Source: Pandoraea sp. ASV26 (lineage in GTDB: Bacteria; Pseudomonadota; Gammaproteobacteria; Burkholderiales; Burkholderiaceae). From it: a stretch of 64,000 nucleotides of DNA. Below are positions 27,409 to 36,273 of the stretch, piece after piece. A model generated the notes under the pieces. That model searched no databases and had not been told where the DNA came from. It saw only the letters and a program-made list of their open reading frames with translations. The number at the start of each line of letters is the position of its first letter. Within the stretch, counting starts at the first letter, position 1. The position numbers and the translations under genes are program-made. Where the stretch lies: contig NZ_JAELTP010000011.1 of NCBI RefSeq assembly GCF_016428915.1, positions 22,365-86,364 on the forward strand. Reading direction: 5' to 3'.

Positions 27409-28953
27409 ATGAAAAAACTGCTTGCCAAACTCATGCTCGCTGCCGCTTTCCTGGGCGTTGTCGGCACCGCGAGCCTCGGCTCCACCGCCGCGCTAGCCCA
27501 GGACGCTTCGGCGCCCGCTGCCGCCTCCGAAGCGGCCTCACCCGCAGCAACGGCTGCGACTCCCGCTTCTGCACCGGCACCGGCGGCACCCGCCGCCGCT
27601 GCCGCGGCGCCAGCACCTGCTGCGCCCGCCGCTGCCCCCGTACCGCCGAACAAAGGAGATACGGCGTGGCTGCTGACCTGTACCGCGTTTGTGATTCTCA
27701 TGACGCTGCCCGGCCTGGGCCTGTTCTACGGCGGTCTGGTCCGCTCGAAGAACATGCTCTCGGTGCTGATGCAGTGTTTCATCATCTTCTCGCTGGTGGT
27801 CGTGCTGTGGTCGATTTACGGCTATAGCATCGCGTTCACCGAGGGGGGGCCGTTCTTTGGCGGCTTTGATCGGATATTCCTCAAGGGAATGACGCCTGAC
27901 TCGGTCGCGGCAACCTTCACCAAGGGCGTGAACGTGCCGGAGTTCGCCTACATGGCGTTCCAGGCCGCTTTCGCCGCGATTACCTGCGCGCTGATCGTGG
28001 GTGCCTTCGCCGAACGCGCCCGGTTCTCGGCCGTGCTGCTCTTCACGGTGATCTGGTTCACGTTCTCGTACCTGCCGATGGCCCACATGGTCTGGTTCTG
28101 GCCGGGTCCGGACGCCTATACCGACGCCGCAGCCGCTGATGCTGCCAATGCGCACGCCGGCTGGCTCTTCCAGAAGGGCGCGCTCGACTACGCAGGCGGC
28201 ACCGTGGTGCACATCAACGCCGCTATTGCAGGTCTGGTCGGCTCGTACATGGTGGGCAAGCGCGTGGGCTTCGGTAAGGAAGCGTTCAAGCCGCACTCGC
28301 TCACGATGACGATGATCGGTGCCTCGCTGCTCTGGTTCGGCTGGTTCGGCTTCAACGCCGGCTCGGGTCTGGAAGCCAACGGTGGCGCCGCACTCGCGTT
28401 CGTCAACACGCTGCTCGCCACGGCCGCTGCCACGCTGTCGTGGACGGCGGGTGAGTGGATCGGCAAGGGCAAGCCGTCGATGCTCGGTGGCGCGTCGGGC
28501 GCTGTGGCCGGTCTGGTGGCGGTGACTCCGGCGGCCGGTTTCGTCGGCCCGATGGGCTCGATCGTGCTCGGCCTGCTGGCTGGCCTGATCTGCCTGTGGG
28601 GGGTGAATGGTCTGAAGCGCATGCTCAAGGCCGACGACGCACTCGATGTGTTTGGCGTGCACGGTGTGGGCGGTATGCTCGGCGCGATTCTGACGGGCGT
28701 GTTCGCTGCCCCGTCGCTTGGCGGCACGGGCATCTACGACTACGTGGCCAACAAGGTCGCGCCGGATTACTCGATCGCCGGTCAGGTCTGGATTCAGTTC
28801 CAGGGCGTGCTGACCACGCTCGTGTGGTCGGGTGTGGTGGCGTTCATCGCCTTCAAGATCGCCGACATCGTGCTGGGTCTGCGCGTGCCGGAAGACGAAG
28901 AGCGCGAGGGTCTGGACATCACCTCGCACGGCGAATCGGCTTATCACAACTGA
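27409..28953 (+). CDS. amtB: Ammonium transporter AmtB
   Basis: A 514-residue ammonium channel of the Amt/Mep/Rh family. A signal peptide (to ALAQDA) is followed by an Ala/Pro-rich linker of about 45 residues, then 11 TM segments. Amt features include GDTAWLLTCTAFVILMTLPGLGLFYGG, the pore histidines in GGTVVHINAAIAGL and VFGVHGVGGMLGAI, and the C-terminal EDEEREGLDITSHGESAY tail that contacts GlnK. The long low-complexity linker between signal peptide and TM1 is a Burkholderiales trait; E. coli AmtB lacks it. Confidence 0.95.
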   Translation: MKKLLAKLMLAAAFLGVVGTASLGSTAALAQDASAPAAASEAASPAATAATPASAPAPAAPAAAAAAPAPAAPAAAPVPPNKGDTAWLLTCTAFVILMTLPGLGLFYGGLVRSKNMLSVLMQCFIIFSLVVVLWSIYGYSIAFTEGGPFFGGFDRIFLKGMTPDSVAATFTKGVNVPEFAYMAFQAAFAAITCALIVGAFAERARFSAVLLFTVIWFTFSYLPMAHMVWFWPGPDAYTDAAAADAANAHAGWLFQKGALDYAGGTVVHINAAIAGLVGSYMVGKRVGFGKEAFKPHSLTMTMIGASLLWFGWFGFNAGSGLEANGGAALAFVNTLLATAAATLSWTAGEWIGKGKPSMLGGASGAVAGLVAVTPAAGFVGPMGSIVLGLLAGLICLWGVNGLKRMLKADDALDVFGVHGVGGMLGAILTGVFAAPSLGGTGIYDYVANKVAPDYSIAGQVWIQFQGVLTTLVWSGVVAFIAFKIADIVLGLRVPEDEEREGLDITSHGESAYHN

Positions 28954-29070
28954 TCGCATCTGATCGCAACCGCTTCGTCTCCCTCGGTTTCATCGCACCG
29001 TTCAGGCTCGGCTTCGGCCGGTCCTGGCCGGGGGGATCGGGGGTGACTGGGTGTGACACTAACGAATCGT

Positions 29071-29194
29071 CACGAATCGGCAAGGATTCGTGGCCGCCCC
29101 CCGCCTTGGGGGGCGAGCAAGAGGAGTTGCTGATGGCCGGTCGGACAGCCGGCCCCGGCTTTGCGCGGGCACCCAAGGGGTGCCCGTTTTTTTT
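29071..29194 (+). ncRNA. Candidate structured small RNA or amtB 3'-UTR RNA
   Basis: Four hairpins in a row: CACGAATC/GATTCGTG (29071-29092), CGCCCCCC/GGGGGGCG (29095-29115), GGCCGG/CCGGCC (29135-29154), and a terminator stem (29166-29186) with eight T. No convincing reading frame covers them. The block lies in the 477-bp gap between amtB and gshA, starting 118 bp past the amtB stop. It could be an independent sRNA or one processed from the NtrC-controlled amtB transcript. No clear promoter is seen immediately upstream. Confidence 0.45.
29166..29194 (+). terminator. Strong Rho-independent terminator
   Basis: CGGGCACCC-AAG-GGGTGCCCG, a 9-bp stem, then TTTTTTTT. It ends the torF-glnK-amtB transcript or the candidate small RNA. 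The remaining gap to gshA (29195-29430) contains only a possible -10 (TACAAT at 29397-29402). Confidence 0.9.
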
Positions 29195-29430
29195 GCTGGC
29201 GTTTGCTTGCGATTGCCGGCTTCGCCCCCATCTCCTCGCCTCGCAGCATCGCACTGCACTTCCCCCGATCCTGCCTGAGCGCGTGCCTGCGCCTGACGTT
29301 GCCCGAGGGGCGACGCAGGCAGGTCCCGCGCAGACGGCAAGGCGTGGTGCCCCTTCCGGGGGCATGGCGAACGGCGGGGGCGCCGGGCGTATGCTCTACA
29401 ATCGATATTCCATCTGGATATGAGCGAAGC

Positions 29431-30720
29431 ATGGTTCCGCATCTCGTCACGGCCCTGAAAGGCCCCCTGCTCGACCTGGAAAAGAAGATTCTCGATGCGA
29501 CGCCCGCCATCGAGCGCTGGTTCCGGCTCGAGTGGCAGGAACACACGCCGCCGTTCTACTGTTCGGTCGACCTGCGAAATGCCGGCTTCAAGCTCGCGCC
29601 TGTCGATACCAATCTTTTCCCTGGTGGCTTCAACAATCTGGCGCCCGAAGTGCTGCCGCTCGCCGTGCAGGCCGCCATGGCCGCCATCGAGAAGATCTGC
29701 CCCGACGCGAAGAACCTGCTGCTGATTCCCGAGCGGCACACGCGCAATTCGTTCTATCTGCAAAATATTGCCCGCCTGTCGACGATCATGCGTCACGCCG
29801 GGCTGCATGTGCGTCTGGGCAGTCTGTCGGACGACATCACCGAGCCCACGACCATCGAGTTGCCCGACGGACAGCACGTCGTGATCGAGCCGCTCGAGCG
29901 TTCGCCGCGCCGGCTGGGCCTCCGGAATTTCGATCCGTGCTCGATCCTGCTCAACAACGACCTGTCGGCCGGCATCCCGCCGATTCTCGAAGGCTTGCAC
30001 GAGCAGTACCTCCTGCCGCCGCTGCACGCGGGATGGGCGATGCGTCGCAAGAGCCAGCACTTCTCGGCGTATGACGACATCGTCAAGAAATTCGCCAAGA
30101 TGATCGACGTCGATCAATGGATGCTCAATCCGTACTTCGCGAAGTGCGAGGGCATCGATTTCGATGAGCGCGTTGGCGAAGAGAAGCTCGCCGATACGGT
30201 CGACGCCGTGCTCAAGAAGATCAACAAGAAGTATCGCGAATACGGCATCACCGAGAAGCCGTTCGTCGTGATCAAGGCCGATGCCGGTACGTACGGCATG
30301 GGTGTGATGATGGTGCACGACGCCGCAGAGATCAAAAACCTGAACCGCCGCGAACGCACCAAGATGAGCGTGGTGAAGGAAGGTCTCGAGGTGCACGACG
30401 TGATCGTGCAGGAAGGTGTCTATACCTTCGAGCGCATCAACGAGGCCGTGGCCGAGCCGGTCGTCTACATGATCGATCGCTACGTGGTCGGTGGTTTTTA
30501 CCGCGTGCACACCGGACGCGGTACCGACGAGAACCTCAACGCGCCCGGCATGCACTTCGTGCCGCTCGCCTTCGAGCACACGGCGCTGCCCGATGTGCAC
30601 GCCAAGCCGGGGGCGGCACCGCCGAACCGGTTCTATATGTATGGTGTGGTGGCGCGTCTGGCGCTGCTCGCGGCGTCGGTCGAACTCGAACGCACCGACC
30701 CGGATCCGGAAACCTATTGA
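29431..30720 (+). CDS. gshA: Glutamate-cysteine ligase (TIGR02049-type GshA)
   Basis: A 429-residue gamma-glutamylcysteine synthetase of the class typical of beta-proteobacteria and Acidithiobacillus (TIGR02049), distinct from E. coli GshA. Recognisable runs are APVDTNLFPGGFNNL, LLIPERHTRNSFYLQNI, FVVIKADAGTYGMGVM (nucleotide site) and YMIDRYVVGGFYRVH. It makes gamma-Glu-Cys, the first step to glutathione. gshB follows 1.8 kb later with a LuxR-type regulator gene between. The ATG at 29431 follows GAGCGAAGC; longer in-frame sequence upstream runs through the terminator. Confidence 0.93.
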   Translation: MVPHLVTALKGPLLDLEKKILDATPAIERWFRLEWQEHTPPFYCSVDLRNAGFKLAPVDTNLFPGGFNNLAPEVLPLAVQAAMAAIEKICPDAKNLLLIPERHTRNSFYLQNIARLSTIMRHAGLHVRLGSLSDDITEPTTIELPDGQHVVIEPLERSPRRLGLRNFDPCSILLNNDLSAGIPPILEGLHEQYLLPPLHAGWAMRRKSQHFSAYDDIVKKFAKMIDVDQWMLNPYFAKCEGIDFDERVGEEKLADTVDAVLKKINKKYREYGITEKPFVVIKADAGTYGMGVMMVHDAAEIKNLNRRERTKMSVVKEGLEVHDVIVQEGVYTFERINEAVAEPVVYMIDRYVVGGFYRVHTGRGTDENLNAPGMHFVPLAFEHTALPDVHAKPGAAPPNRFYMYGVVARLALLAASVELERTDPDPETY

Positions 30721-30871
30721 CGACGCAAGACCGATTCGACGGCGAGTAACGCTCGCTCACGTTCTTTCGGTTTCGTCGTTTGTTTGAGAAGTTTCTGAAT
30801 TTGATGTGAGGTCGCGCTCGCGCTGCGGCGGCCCCGGTCGTCTCTCGTCCTGAGAGGCGAAATCAGCGGTG

Positions 30872-30914
30872 AAAGAAAAAGACGCCCGACTGGCCCCCCG
30901 ACTAGCCGGGCGTC
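30872..30914 (-). terminator. Terminator-like hairpin oriented for minus-strand transcription
   Basis: GACGCCCG/CGGGCGTC with an 18-nt loop. On the plus strand it is followed by ACATTTACC (no U-run); on the minus strand by TTTTTCTTTC. No minus-strand gene is evident here, so it may end an antisense transcript or act weakly for gshA. Confidence 0.45.
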
Positions 30915-31087
30915 ACATTTACCGGTCGCCTCATGCAACGACCGGAAATCGGGGCTTCCCTGGGCGGGCCCCCCCGCAAACTGGTTCCTGCGCTTCCCCT
31001 TCGACTTTTGGATCGGTGTACTGTGCCGATCCGTCGTCCGGTTTGTATCAACAATGGTGTGATGATGCGACCGTTTGACGCGCCCAA

Positions 31088-31107
31088 CATCCCCCGAATG
31101 GGGGATG
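31088..31107 (+). promoter_or_regulatory. Inverted repeats upstream of the LuxR-type gene
   Basis: A perfect dyad CATCCCCC-GAAT-GGGGGATG lies 66 bp before the assigned start. A looser pair GGATCGG/CCGATCC (31010-31032) and the palindrome AGGAAATTTCCT (about 31130-31141) flank it. These are candidate operators or mRNA structures. The rest of 30915-31172 shows nothing else recognisable. Confidence 0.4.
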
Positions 31108-31172
31108 TCCGCACATGTTCACGTGGAATAGGAAATTTCCTCGGAATTATCTGGACTGGGAGACACACCGGA

Positions 31173-32393
31173 ATGCAAGGGGATGTCCGCGCATGCCTTC
31201 GTCAAATCCATCAATTGCCGGTACCGACACTGGACTATCTGCCGCTGTGGCTGGAGACGCTGCGCAGATCGCTGGCGGCCGACGGCGTGGCGGCGCTCTG
31301 GTGCCATGCATCGGGAGATCCGGCTGAAGCTTCCGGCGCCACTTGCTGGTACGCACCGCAGGCGCCCGCGTCGGCCTGCGAGCGCCTCGCGGCCAGCGGC
31401 TGGGCGATGCCGCCAGTAGCGGAGTTGCAGCGCTCGCTCTCGCACGGTGAAATGCTGCGCGGTCATGCGCGCCGCTCGCGAGGGTGCGCGGGGGCGTTGC
31501 CAACGACGTTTCGCCGTCCTCCCGAGCTCGATCGTTGCCTTCCCGACGGTGATTTGCTCGACGTCTGCCTGTTGCCGGTACCCCGGGCAACGGGCGATGC
31601 CGTTGAGCGTTCCGATCGAGACGATGCATCGGTCGCCGCGCCCATCGGTGCTTTGCGGCTGCTGGTGTCGCGTCGCAGATCGCGTCCGCGCTTCAGCGCG
31701 CGTGAAGTCACGGCGTTCGAGACGGCTGCCGCAGAATTCACCACCGCCCCCGAGCGTCCCAATTTCCCGCCGCTCACAGCCATGACGCCCCCCGTGCCGA
31801 ACCTTTGGCCCGAGGCGTCCGGCGACATTGGCGACGACGTGGCCGGCACGCTCGTCTGGCATCGGCGGCAGCCGGAGTGGGCCGACCCCGCGGCGCTGGC
31901 GCTGATGCATCGGGTATGGCGACCCATGCCGGGGCGTGCGTGGCCCGATGCGTGCGTGGTCGTGCAGGCGTGTCAGTCGCTCGCCGATGAACTGACGTTG
32001 CACCCGTCAGACGCCGTCTCGCCGGGCGTGCAGGTTTGCAAGGCGGTGGCCGTGCCCGGCGGCACGTTGCATCTGCACGCCACGCATTTGTGCGGCATGG
32101 GCGGCAGAACCACGGAGCGCGTGCGCATTGCCCTGCACCTTGCCGTACCGCCGACCCTGCGCCTGTTGCAACGGCTCTGGGGGACGGCGCTCACGCCCGT
32201 ACAACGCGAGATTGCGATGCGTCTGCTGGCCGGCCAGTCGCGATCGCAGACGCGTGAGGCGTGCGCGATTGGCGTGCAGACGCTCAAGACGCATCTGTCG
32301 CTCATGCGCGCGCGCCTCGACCCTGTGCGCGACGCGTCGCTGCTCCTCGGGCTTGGCGGTTCGGGAGCGACCGGAAACGCTGATCGGATGTGA
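31173..32393 (+). CDS. LuxR-type HTH protein of unknown signal
   Basis: A protein of about 406 residues whose last 65 hold a LuxR/FixJ-type HTH (LTPVQREIAMRLLAGQSRSQTREACAIGVQTLKTHLSLM). The large N-terminal part, with scattered Trp/Cys and a GAF-like feel (CLLPVPRATG, then APIGALRLLV), does not match the AHL-binding domain or a receiver by eye. Similar solo LuxR proteins occur in Burkholderiales with unknown ligands. The start is uncertain: the ATG at 31173 behind GGGAGA was chosen, but in-frame ATGs at 31062 and 31065 are possible. It splits the gshA-gshB pair, so it may respond to redox or thiol state; that is speculation. Confidence 0.62.
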   Translation: MQGDVRACLRQIHQLPVPTLDYLPLWLETLRRSLAADGVAALWCHASGDPAEASGATCWYAPQAPASACERLAASGWAMPPVAELQRSLSHGEMLRGHARRSRGCAGALPTTFRRPPELDRCLPDGDLLDVCLLPVPRATGDAVERSDRDDASVAAPIGALRLLVSRRRSRPRFSAREVTAFETAAAEFTTAPERPNFPPLTAMTPPVPNLWPEASGDIGDDVAGTLVWHRRQPEWADPAALALMHRVWRPMPGRAWPDACVVVQACQSLADELTLHPSDAVSPGVQVCKAVAVPGGTLHLHATHLCGMGGRTTERVRIALHLAVPPTLRLLQRLWGTALTPVQREIAMRLLAGQSRSQTREACAIGVQTLKTHLSLMRARLDPVRDASLLLGLGGSGATGNADRM

Positions 32394-32527
32394 AGTTCTT
32401 GCCGACGTGCCGCGGGGTGGACGGTGCGCCGGTGCGCAGCGGCAAAACGTCGCCTCGGCTAGAATAGACGCCTGTCGCCGCATCCTGCGGTGTGTGCATC
32501 CGAACCCCCCACGACCTCCGCCGATCG

Positions 32528-33466
32528 ATGCAGATTCTCTTTATCGCCGACCCGCTCGACCAGTTCAAAACCTACAAGGACACCACGTTCTCGATGATGC
32601 GTGAAGCCGCGCGTCGTGGGCACCGCATCTTCGCGTGCGAGCCGCACGAGATGGCGTGGCAAGGCGCAACGGTCGATGCGCGCGTGAAGGAAATCCGCCT
32701 GACGGGCGATGCGCATGCCTGGTATGACGTCGTCGACACCCGTGTGGCGGCGCTCACCGAGTTCGACGCTGTGCTCATGCGTAAGGACCCGCCGTTCGAC
32801 ATGGAGTACATCAACGCCACGTGGCTGCTGGAAATCGCCGAGCGTGCCGGGGCGCGGGTGTTCAACAAGCCGAGCGCGATTCGGGATCATTCGGAAAAGC
32901 TCGCGATCGCCGAGTTCGGTGAGTTTGTCGCGCCGACGCTCGTCACGCGTGACGCCGCACGACTGCGCGCCTTTCACGCGGAACACAACGACGTGATCTA
33001 CAAGCCGCTCGACGGCATGGGCGGTACGGGCGTATTCCGCATTGGTCCGGACGGCCGCAACCTCGGCGCGGTGATCGAGATGCTCGGTGAAAACGGTGCG
33101 CGCTCGGTGATGGCGCAGCGCTTCATTCCCGATATCAAGCTCGGCGACAAGCGCGTGCTGGTGATCGGCGGCAAGGTCGTGCCGCATTCGCTGGCGCGCA
33201 TCCCGCAGGGTAACGAAGTGCGCGGCAATCTCGCGGCCGGTGGTCTGGGCGAAGCGCGTGACTTGTCGGCTCGCGATCGTCAGATTGCCGAAGCACTGGC
33301 CCCGATTCTCTGGCAACGTGGCCTGCTGCTCGTGGGGCTGGACGTCATTGGCGATTACCTCACGGAAGTGAACGTCACGAGTCCGACGTGCTTCCAGGAA
33401 ATCACGGCGCAGACCGGTTTCGACGTGCCGAAGATGTTCATCGACGCGCTGGAACTGGCCGTCTGA
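32528..33466 (+). CDS. gshB: Glutathione synthetase
   Basis: A 312-residue ATP-grasp ligase that adds glycine to gamma-Glu-Cys. Family marks: QILFIADPLDQFKTYKDTTFSMMREA start, MRKDPPFDMEY, VIYKPLDGMGGTGVFRI (ATP-grasp), LVIGGKVVPHSLARIPQ, and the C-terminal EVNVTSPTCFQEI with the Mg ligand Asn. The ATG at 32528 matches the family N-terminus. It completes the glutathione pathway with gshA. A -10-like TAGAAT at 32460-32465 suggests its own promoter after the LuxR-type gene. Confidence 0.96.
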   Translation: MQILFIADPLDQFKTYKDTTFSMMREAARRGHRIFACEPHEMAWQGATVDARVKEIRLTGDAHAWYDVVDTRVAALTEFDAVLMRKDPPFDMEYINATWLLEIAERAGARVFNKPSAIRDHSEKLAIAEFGEFVAPTLVTRDAARLRAFHAEHNDVIYKPLDGMGGTGVFRIGPDGRNLGAVIEMLGENGARSVMAQRFIPDIKLGDKRVLVIGGKVVPHSLARIPQGNEVRGNLAAGGLGEARDLSARDRQIAEALAPILWQRGLLLVGLDVIGDYLTEVNVTSPTCFQEITAQTGFDVPKMFIDALELAV

Positions 33467-33546
33467 GGCCAGGCGGGTCTGGGGTCCGGGGAGCGGCTTG
33501 GGGCAGACCCTAACGTGATGAAAATTCGGGGTTTTTGCGCGCCTGC

Positions 33547-33552
33547 TAAAAT
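33547..33552 (+). promoter_or_regulatory. Candidate -10 box for the PTS operon
   Basis: TAAAAT, about 80 bp upstream of the EIIA start in a locally AT-rich stretch following the gshB stop. The -35 is only weakly matched (TTCGGG). Confidence 0.4.
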
Positions 33553-33633
33553 AAGAGTCCCAAAATCGACAGGTTCGCGTTCGTCGTTGTGTTTGTATCC
33601 CGAACACCCGCGGCGCTTGGCGTGCCTAGCATC

Positions 33634-34047
33634 ATGGCTGGAATTCTGATTATTGCCCACGCACCGCTCGCCTCGGCACTTCGCGAGTGTGTTTCGCACA
33701 TCTACGGCGGCTGTCCGTCGCGCATCGGCGCGATCGACGTCGTTCCCGACCAGGACACGGCGGCGCTCGTCGAGACGGCCCGCGAGCGCCTCGCGCAACT
33801 GCACGAGGAAAATGGCGTGCTGGTCCTCACCGATTTGTTCGGTGCCACGCCATCGAATGTCGCGGCGCAACTCGTCGGACCGAAAGTGCGTGTGCTCGCC
33901 GGGGTGAACCTGTCGATGCTCATCAAGGCGGTGTGCTATCGCTCGGTGCCACTCGACACACTGGCGGAGAAGGTGCTTTCTGGCGGATCTAAAGGTATTC
34001 TCGAAGTCGGCGCGGGTGCGCCGGCCACACACACTACGTCACACTGA
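33634..34047 (+). CDS. PTS EIIA component, mannose/sorbose family
   Basis: A 137-residue EIIA-Man domain. The phosphorylated histidine is His9 in GILIIAHAPLASAL, and LVLTDLFGATPSNVA is the other active-site strand. No EIIB, EIIC or EIID gene accompanies it: the operon holds only EIIA, HPr and EI. Such incomplete PTS chains in beta-proteobacteria are regarded as regulatory rather than sugar-importing, for example controlling polyhydroxyalkanoate turnover. It is 3 bp from ptsH, indicating tight co-translation. Confidence 0.9.
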   Translation: MAGILIIAHAPLASALRECVSHIYGGCPSRIGAIDVVPDQDTAALVETARERLAQLHEENGVLVLTDLFGATPSNVAAQLVGPKVRVLAGVNLSMLIKAVCYRSVPLDTLAEKVLSGGSKGILEVGAGAPATHTTSH

Positions 34048-34050
34048 AAC

Positions 34051-34320
34051 ATGCTTCGACAAGAAACGACGATCGTAAATAAATTGGGCTTGCACGCCCG
34101 GGCATCTGCAAAGCTGACGCAACTGGCGGCGAAATTTCAGAGTGAGGTCTGGCTGACCCGGAATGGTCGGCGAATCAACGCGAAGAGCATCATGGGGGTC
34201 ATGATGCTGGCCGCCGGCATCGGCGCGAAAGTCGAAGTCGAGACCGAAGGCCCCGACGAGCAACAAGCCATGGATGAGATCCTGGCCCTCATCGCGAACA
34301 AGTTCGGCGAAGGGGAATAA
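34051..34320 (+). CDS. ptsH: Phosphocarrier protein HPr
   Basis: An 89-residue HPr. His15 in NKLGLHARASAKL accepts phosphate from EI, and the regulatory serine sits in NAKSIMGVMMLAAG. A Ser at this place is the HPr-kinase target in organisms with HprK, which beta-proteobacteria often have. It starts 3 bp after the EIIA stop. ptsI follows after 171 bp that include a 12-bp tandem duplication. Confidence 0.95.
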   Translation: MLRQETTIVNKLGLHARASAKLTQLAAKFQSEVWLTRNGRRINAKSIMGVMMLAAGIGAKVEVETEGPDEQQAMDEILALIANKFGEGE

Positions 34321-34424
34321 CGCGTCGTTGCGGTGCGTTGCGGCGCAGGGCAGGCGCGCCGCCAGGCGTGGACCGTGCATCGGCCGAACCGCTGCCCACC
34401 ACCGCAAAACGCGACCCCCGACGC

Positions 34425-34448
34425 AGCGAAGTCCATAGCGAAGTCCAT
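34425..34448. repeat. Perfect 12-bp tandem duplication
   Basis: AGCGAAGTCCAT occurs twice in a row in the ptsH-ptsI gap, 44 bp before the ptsI start. It may be a recent slippage event or a paired protein site. Confidence 0.8.
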
Positions 34449-34491
34449 AGATTACGGTCGAATTATCCGCCTCTGAACTGGGGAGACCTCC

Positions 34492-36228
34492 TTGTCTTTC
34501 ACCCTGCACGGCATTCCCGTTTCGCGCGGCATCGCGATCGGACGCGCTTATTTGCTTGCGCCCGCCACGCTCGATGTTCCGCACTATCTGCTCGATCCGT
34601 CCCAGATCGACGACGAAATCGCGCGCTTTCGTGGCGCTCAGGCGACCGTCCAGCACGAACTCGATACCCTCAAGGCAGAATTGCCGGACGACGCCCCTGG
34701 CGAGATGGGCGCGTTCCTGGACGTTCACACGCTCATCCTCAATGACACGTTGCTGGCCGATGCCGTCATCAAGCTGATTCGCGAACGCCGCTACAACGCG
34801 GAATGGGCGCTGACTACGCAGCTCGATGTGCTCGTTGCCCGCTTCGAAGACATCGACGACGAATACTTGCGTGAGCGTCGCGCGGACATCGAACAGGTGG
34901 CCGAGCGCGTGCTCAAGGCGCTGGCCGGTGCGCCCGGCATCCGCCATGTGGTGGCCGAGACGCCGCGCGACGACATGATCGTCGTGGCCCGCGACATTGC
35001 GCCGGCCGACATGCTGCAATTCAAGTCACAGACGTTCAAGGGCTTCGTCACGGATCTTGGCGGCAAGACATCGCATACGGCCATCGTCGCCCGCAGTCTG
35101 GGCATTCCCGCGGCGGTAGGCGTCGCACAAGCCAGTCTGCTCATCAAGCAGGACGACGTCATCATCATCGACGGCGACAGCGGCATCGTCATCGTCGATC
35201 CGGCGCCGATCGTGCTCGAGGAGTACAGCTACCGGCAAAGCGAGCGTGCATTGGAAGAGCGCCGCTTGCAGCGCCTGAAGCACTCGCCCGCGCAGACCAT
35301 CGATGGCACGCCCATCCACTTGTTCGCCAACATCGAGTTGCCGGAAGACGCGAAGGCCGCGGTGGCCGCTGGCGCCGTCGGCGTAGGGCTGTTCCGCACG
35401 GAATTCCTTTTCATGAACGAGAAGGAGGCGCCAGCCGAAGAGGCGCAGTTCCAGGCGTACAAGCGTGCTGTCGAGTCGATGAAGGGGCTGCCGCTCACGA
35501 TCCGGACCATTGACGTTGGCGCGGACAAACCGCTCGACAGCCACGACTCGTACGAGACGGCGCCGAACCCGGCGCTGGGGCTGCGGGCCATTCGATGGAG
35601 CCTGTCGGAGCCGCGCATGTTCCTGACGCAATTGCGGGCGATTCTGCGCGCGTCGGCGTTCGGCAAGGTGCAGATTCTGTTCCCCATGCTCGCGCACGCG
35701 CAGGAAATCGATCAGACGCTCGAACTCGTGCGCGAAGCGAAGGCGCAGCTCGATGCGGCCGGCCTGCTCTACGATCCGGGCGTGAAGCTGGGGGCGATGA
35801 TCGAGGTGCCGGCCGCCGCGCTTACGGTCTCGATGTTCCTGAAGCGCCTCGACTTCCTGTCCATCGGCACGAACGATCTGATCCAGTACACGCTGGCGAT
35901 CGATCGCGCGGACAATGCCGTCGCCCATCTGTACGACCCGCTGCATCCGGCTGTGCTGCGCCTGATCGCCATGACGATCCGTGAGGCGCACGCGTTCGGC
36001 GTGCCGGTGGCGGTGTGCGGCGAGATGGCGGGAGATCCGACGGCTACCCGTCTGCTGCTGGGGATGGGGCTGCGGGAGTTCTCGATGCATCCGAGCCAGT
36101 TGTTGCAGGTCAAGCAGGAGATCCTGCGGGCGCATCTGCCGGATCTGGAGCGGCCGGTTCAGGATCTGCTCGCCGCGACCGAACCGGAAGAGATGCAGGC
36201 GGCATTGGCGCGTCTGGCCGTGGCATGA
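34492..36228 (+). CDS. ptsI: PTS enzyme I (phosphoenolpyruvate-protein phosphotransferase)
   Basis: A 578-residue EI that starts the PTS phosphorelay from PEP to HPr. The active histidine is in DLGGKTSHTAIVARSLGIPA. The PEP-binding TIM barrel shows GLFRTEFLFM, NPALGLRAIR, and the cysteine in VAVCGEMAGDP. Full family length. The best start is a TTG at 34492 behind GGGGAG, giving MSFTLHGIPVSRGIAIG, which matches EI N-termini. A TTG start with the 12-bp duplication upstream could lower its translation relative to HPr. It ends at a palindromic two-way terminator. Confidence 0.95.
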   Translation: MSFTLHGIPVSRGIAIGRAYLLAPATLDVPHYLLDPSQIDDEIARFRGAQATVQHELDTLKAELPDDAPGEMGAFLDVHTLILNDTLLADAVIKLIRERRYNAEWALTTQLDVLVARFEDIDDEYLRERRADIEQVAERVLKALAGAPGIRHVVAETPRDDMIVVARDIAPADMLQFKSQTFKGFVTDLGGKTSHTAIVARSLGIPAAVGVAQASLLIKQDDVIIIDGDSGIVIVDPAPIVLEEYSYRQSERALEERRLQRLKHSPAQTIDGTPIHLFANIELPEDAKAAVAAGAVGVGLFRTEFLFMNEKEAPAEEAQFQAYKRAVESMKGLPLTIRTIDVGADKPLDSHDSYETAPNPALGLRAIRWSLSEPRMFLTQLRAILRASAFGKVQILFPMLAHAQEIDQTLELVREAKAQLDAAGLLYDPGVKLGAMIEVPAAALTVSMFLKRLDFLSIGTNDLIQYTLAIDRADNAVAHLYDPLHPAVLRLIAMTIREAHAFGVPVAVCGEMAGDPTATRLLLGMGLREFSMHPSQLLQVKQEILRAHLPDLERPVQDLLAATEPEEMQAALARLAVA

Positions 36229-36273
36229 CGCACTGACACGGGACGCGTCACACGTCCCTCAAATGAAAAAGCT

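Noticed and set aside
30714..30938. Possible 74-residue minus-strand gene between gshA and the LuxR-type gene
   Set aside because: No ribosome site, overlaps the gshA end, and its sequence is not recognisable; the minus-oriented terminator lies inside it.
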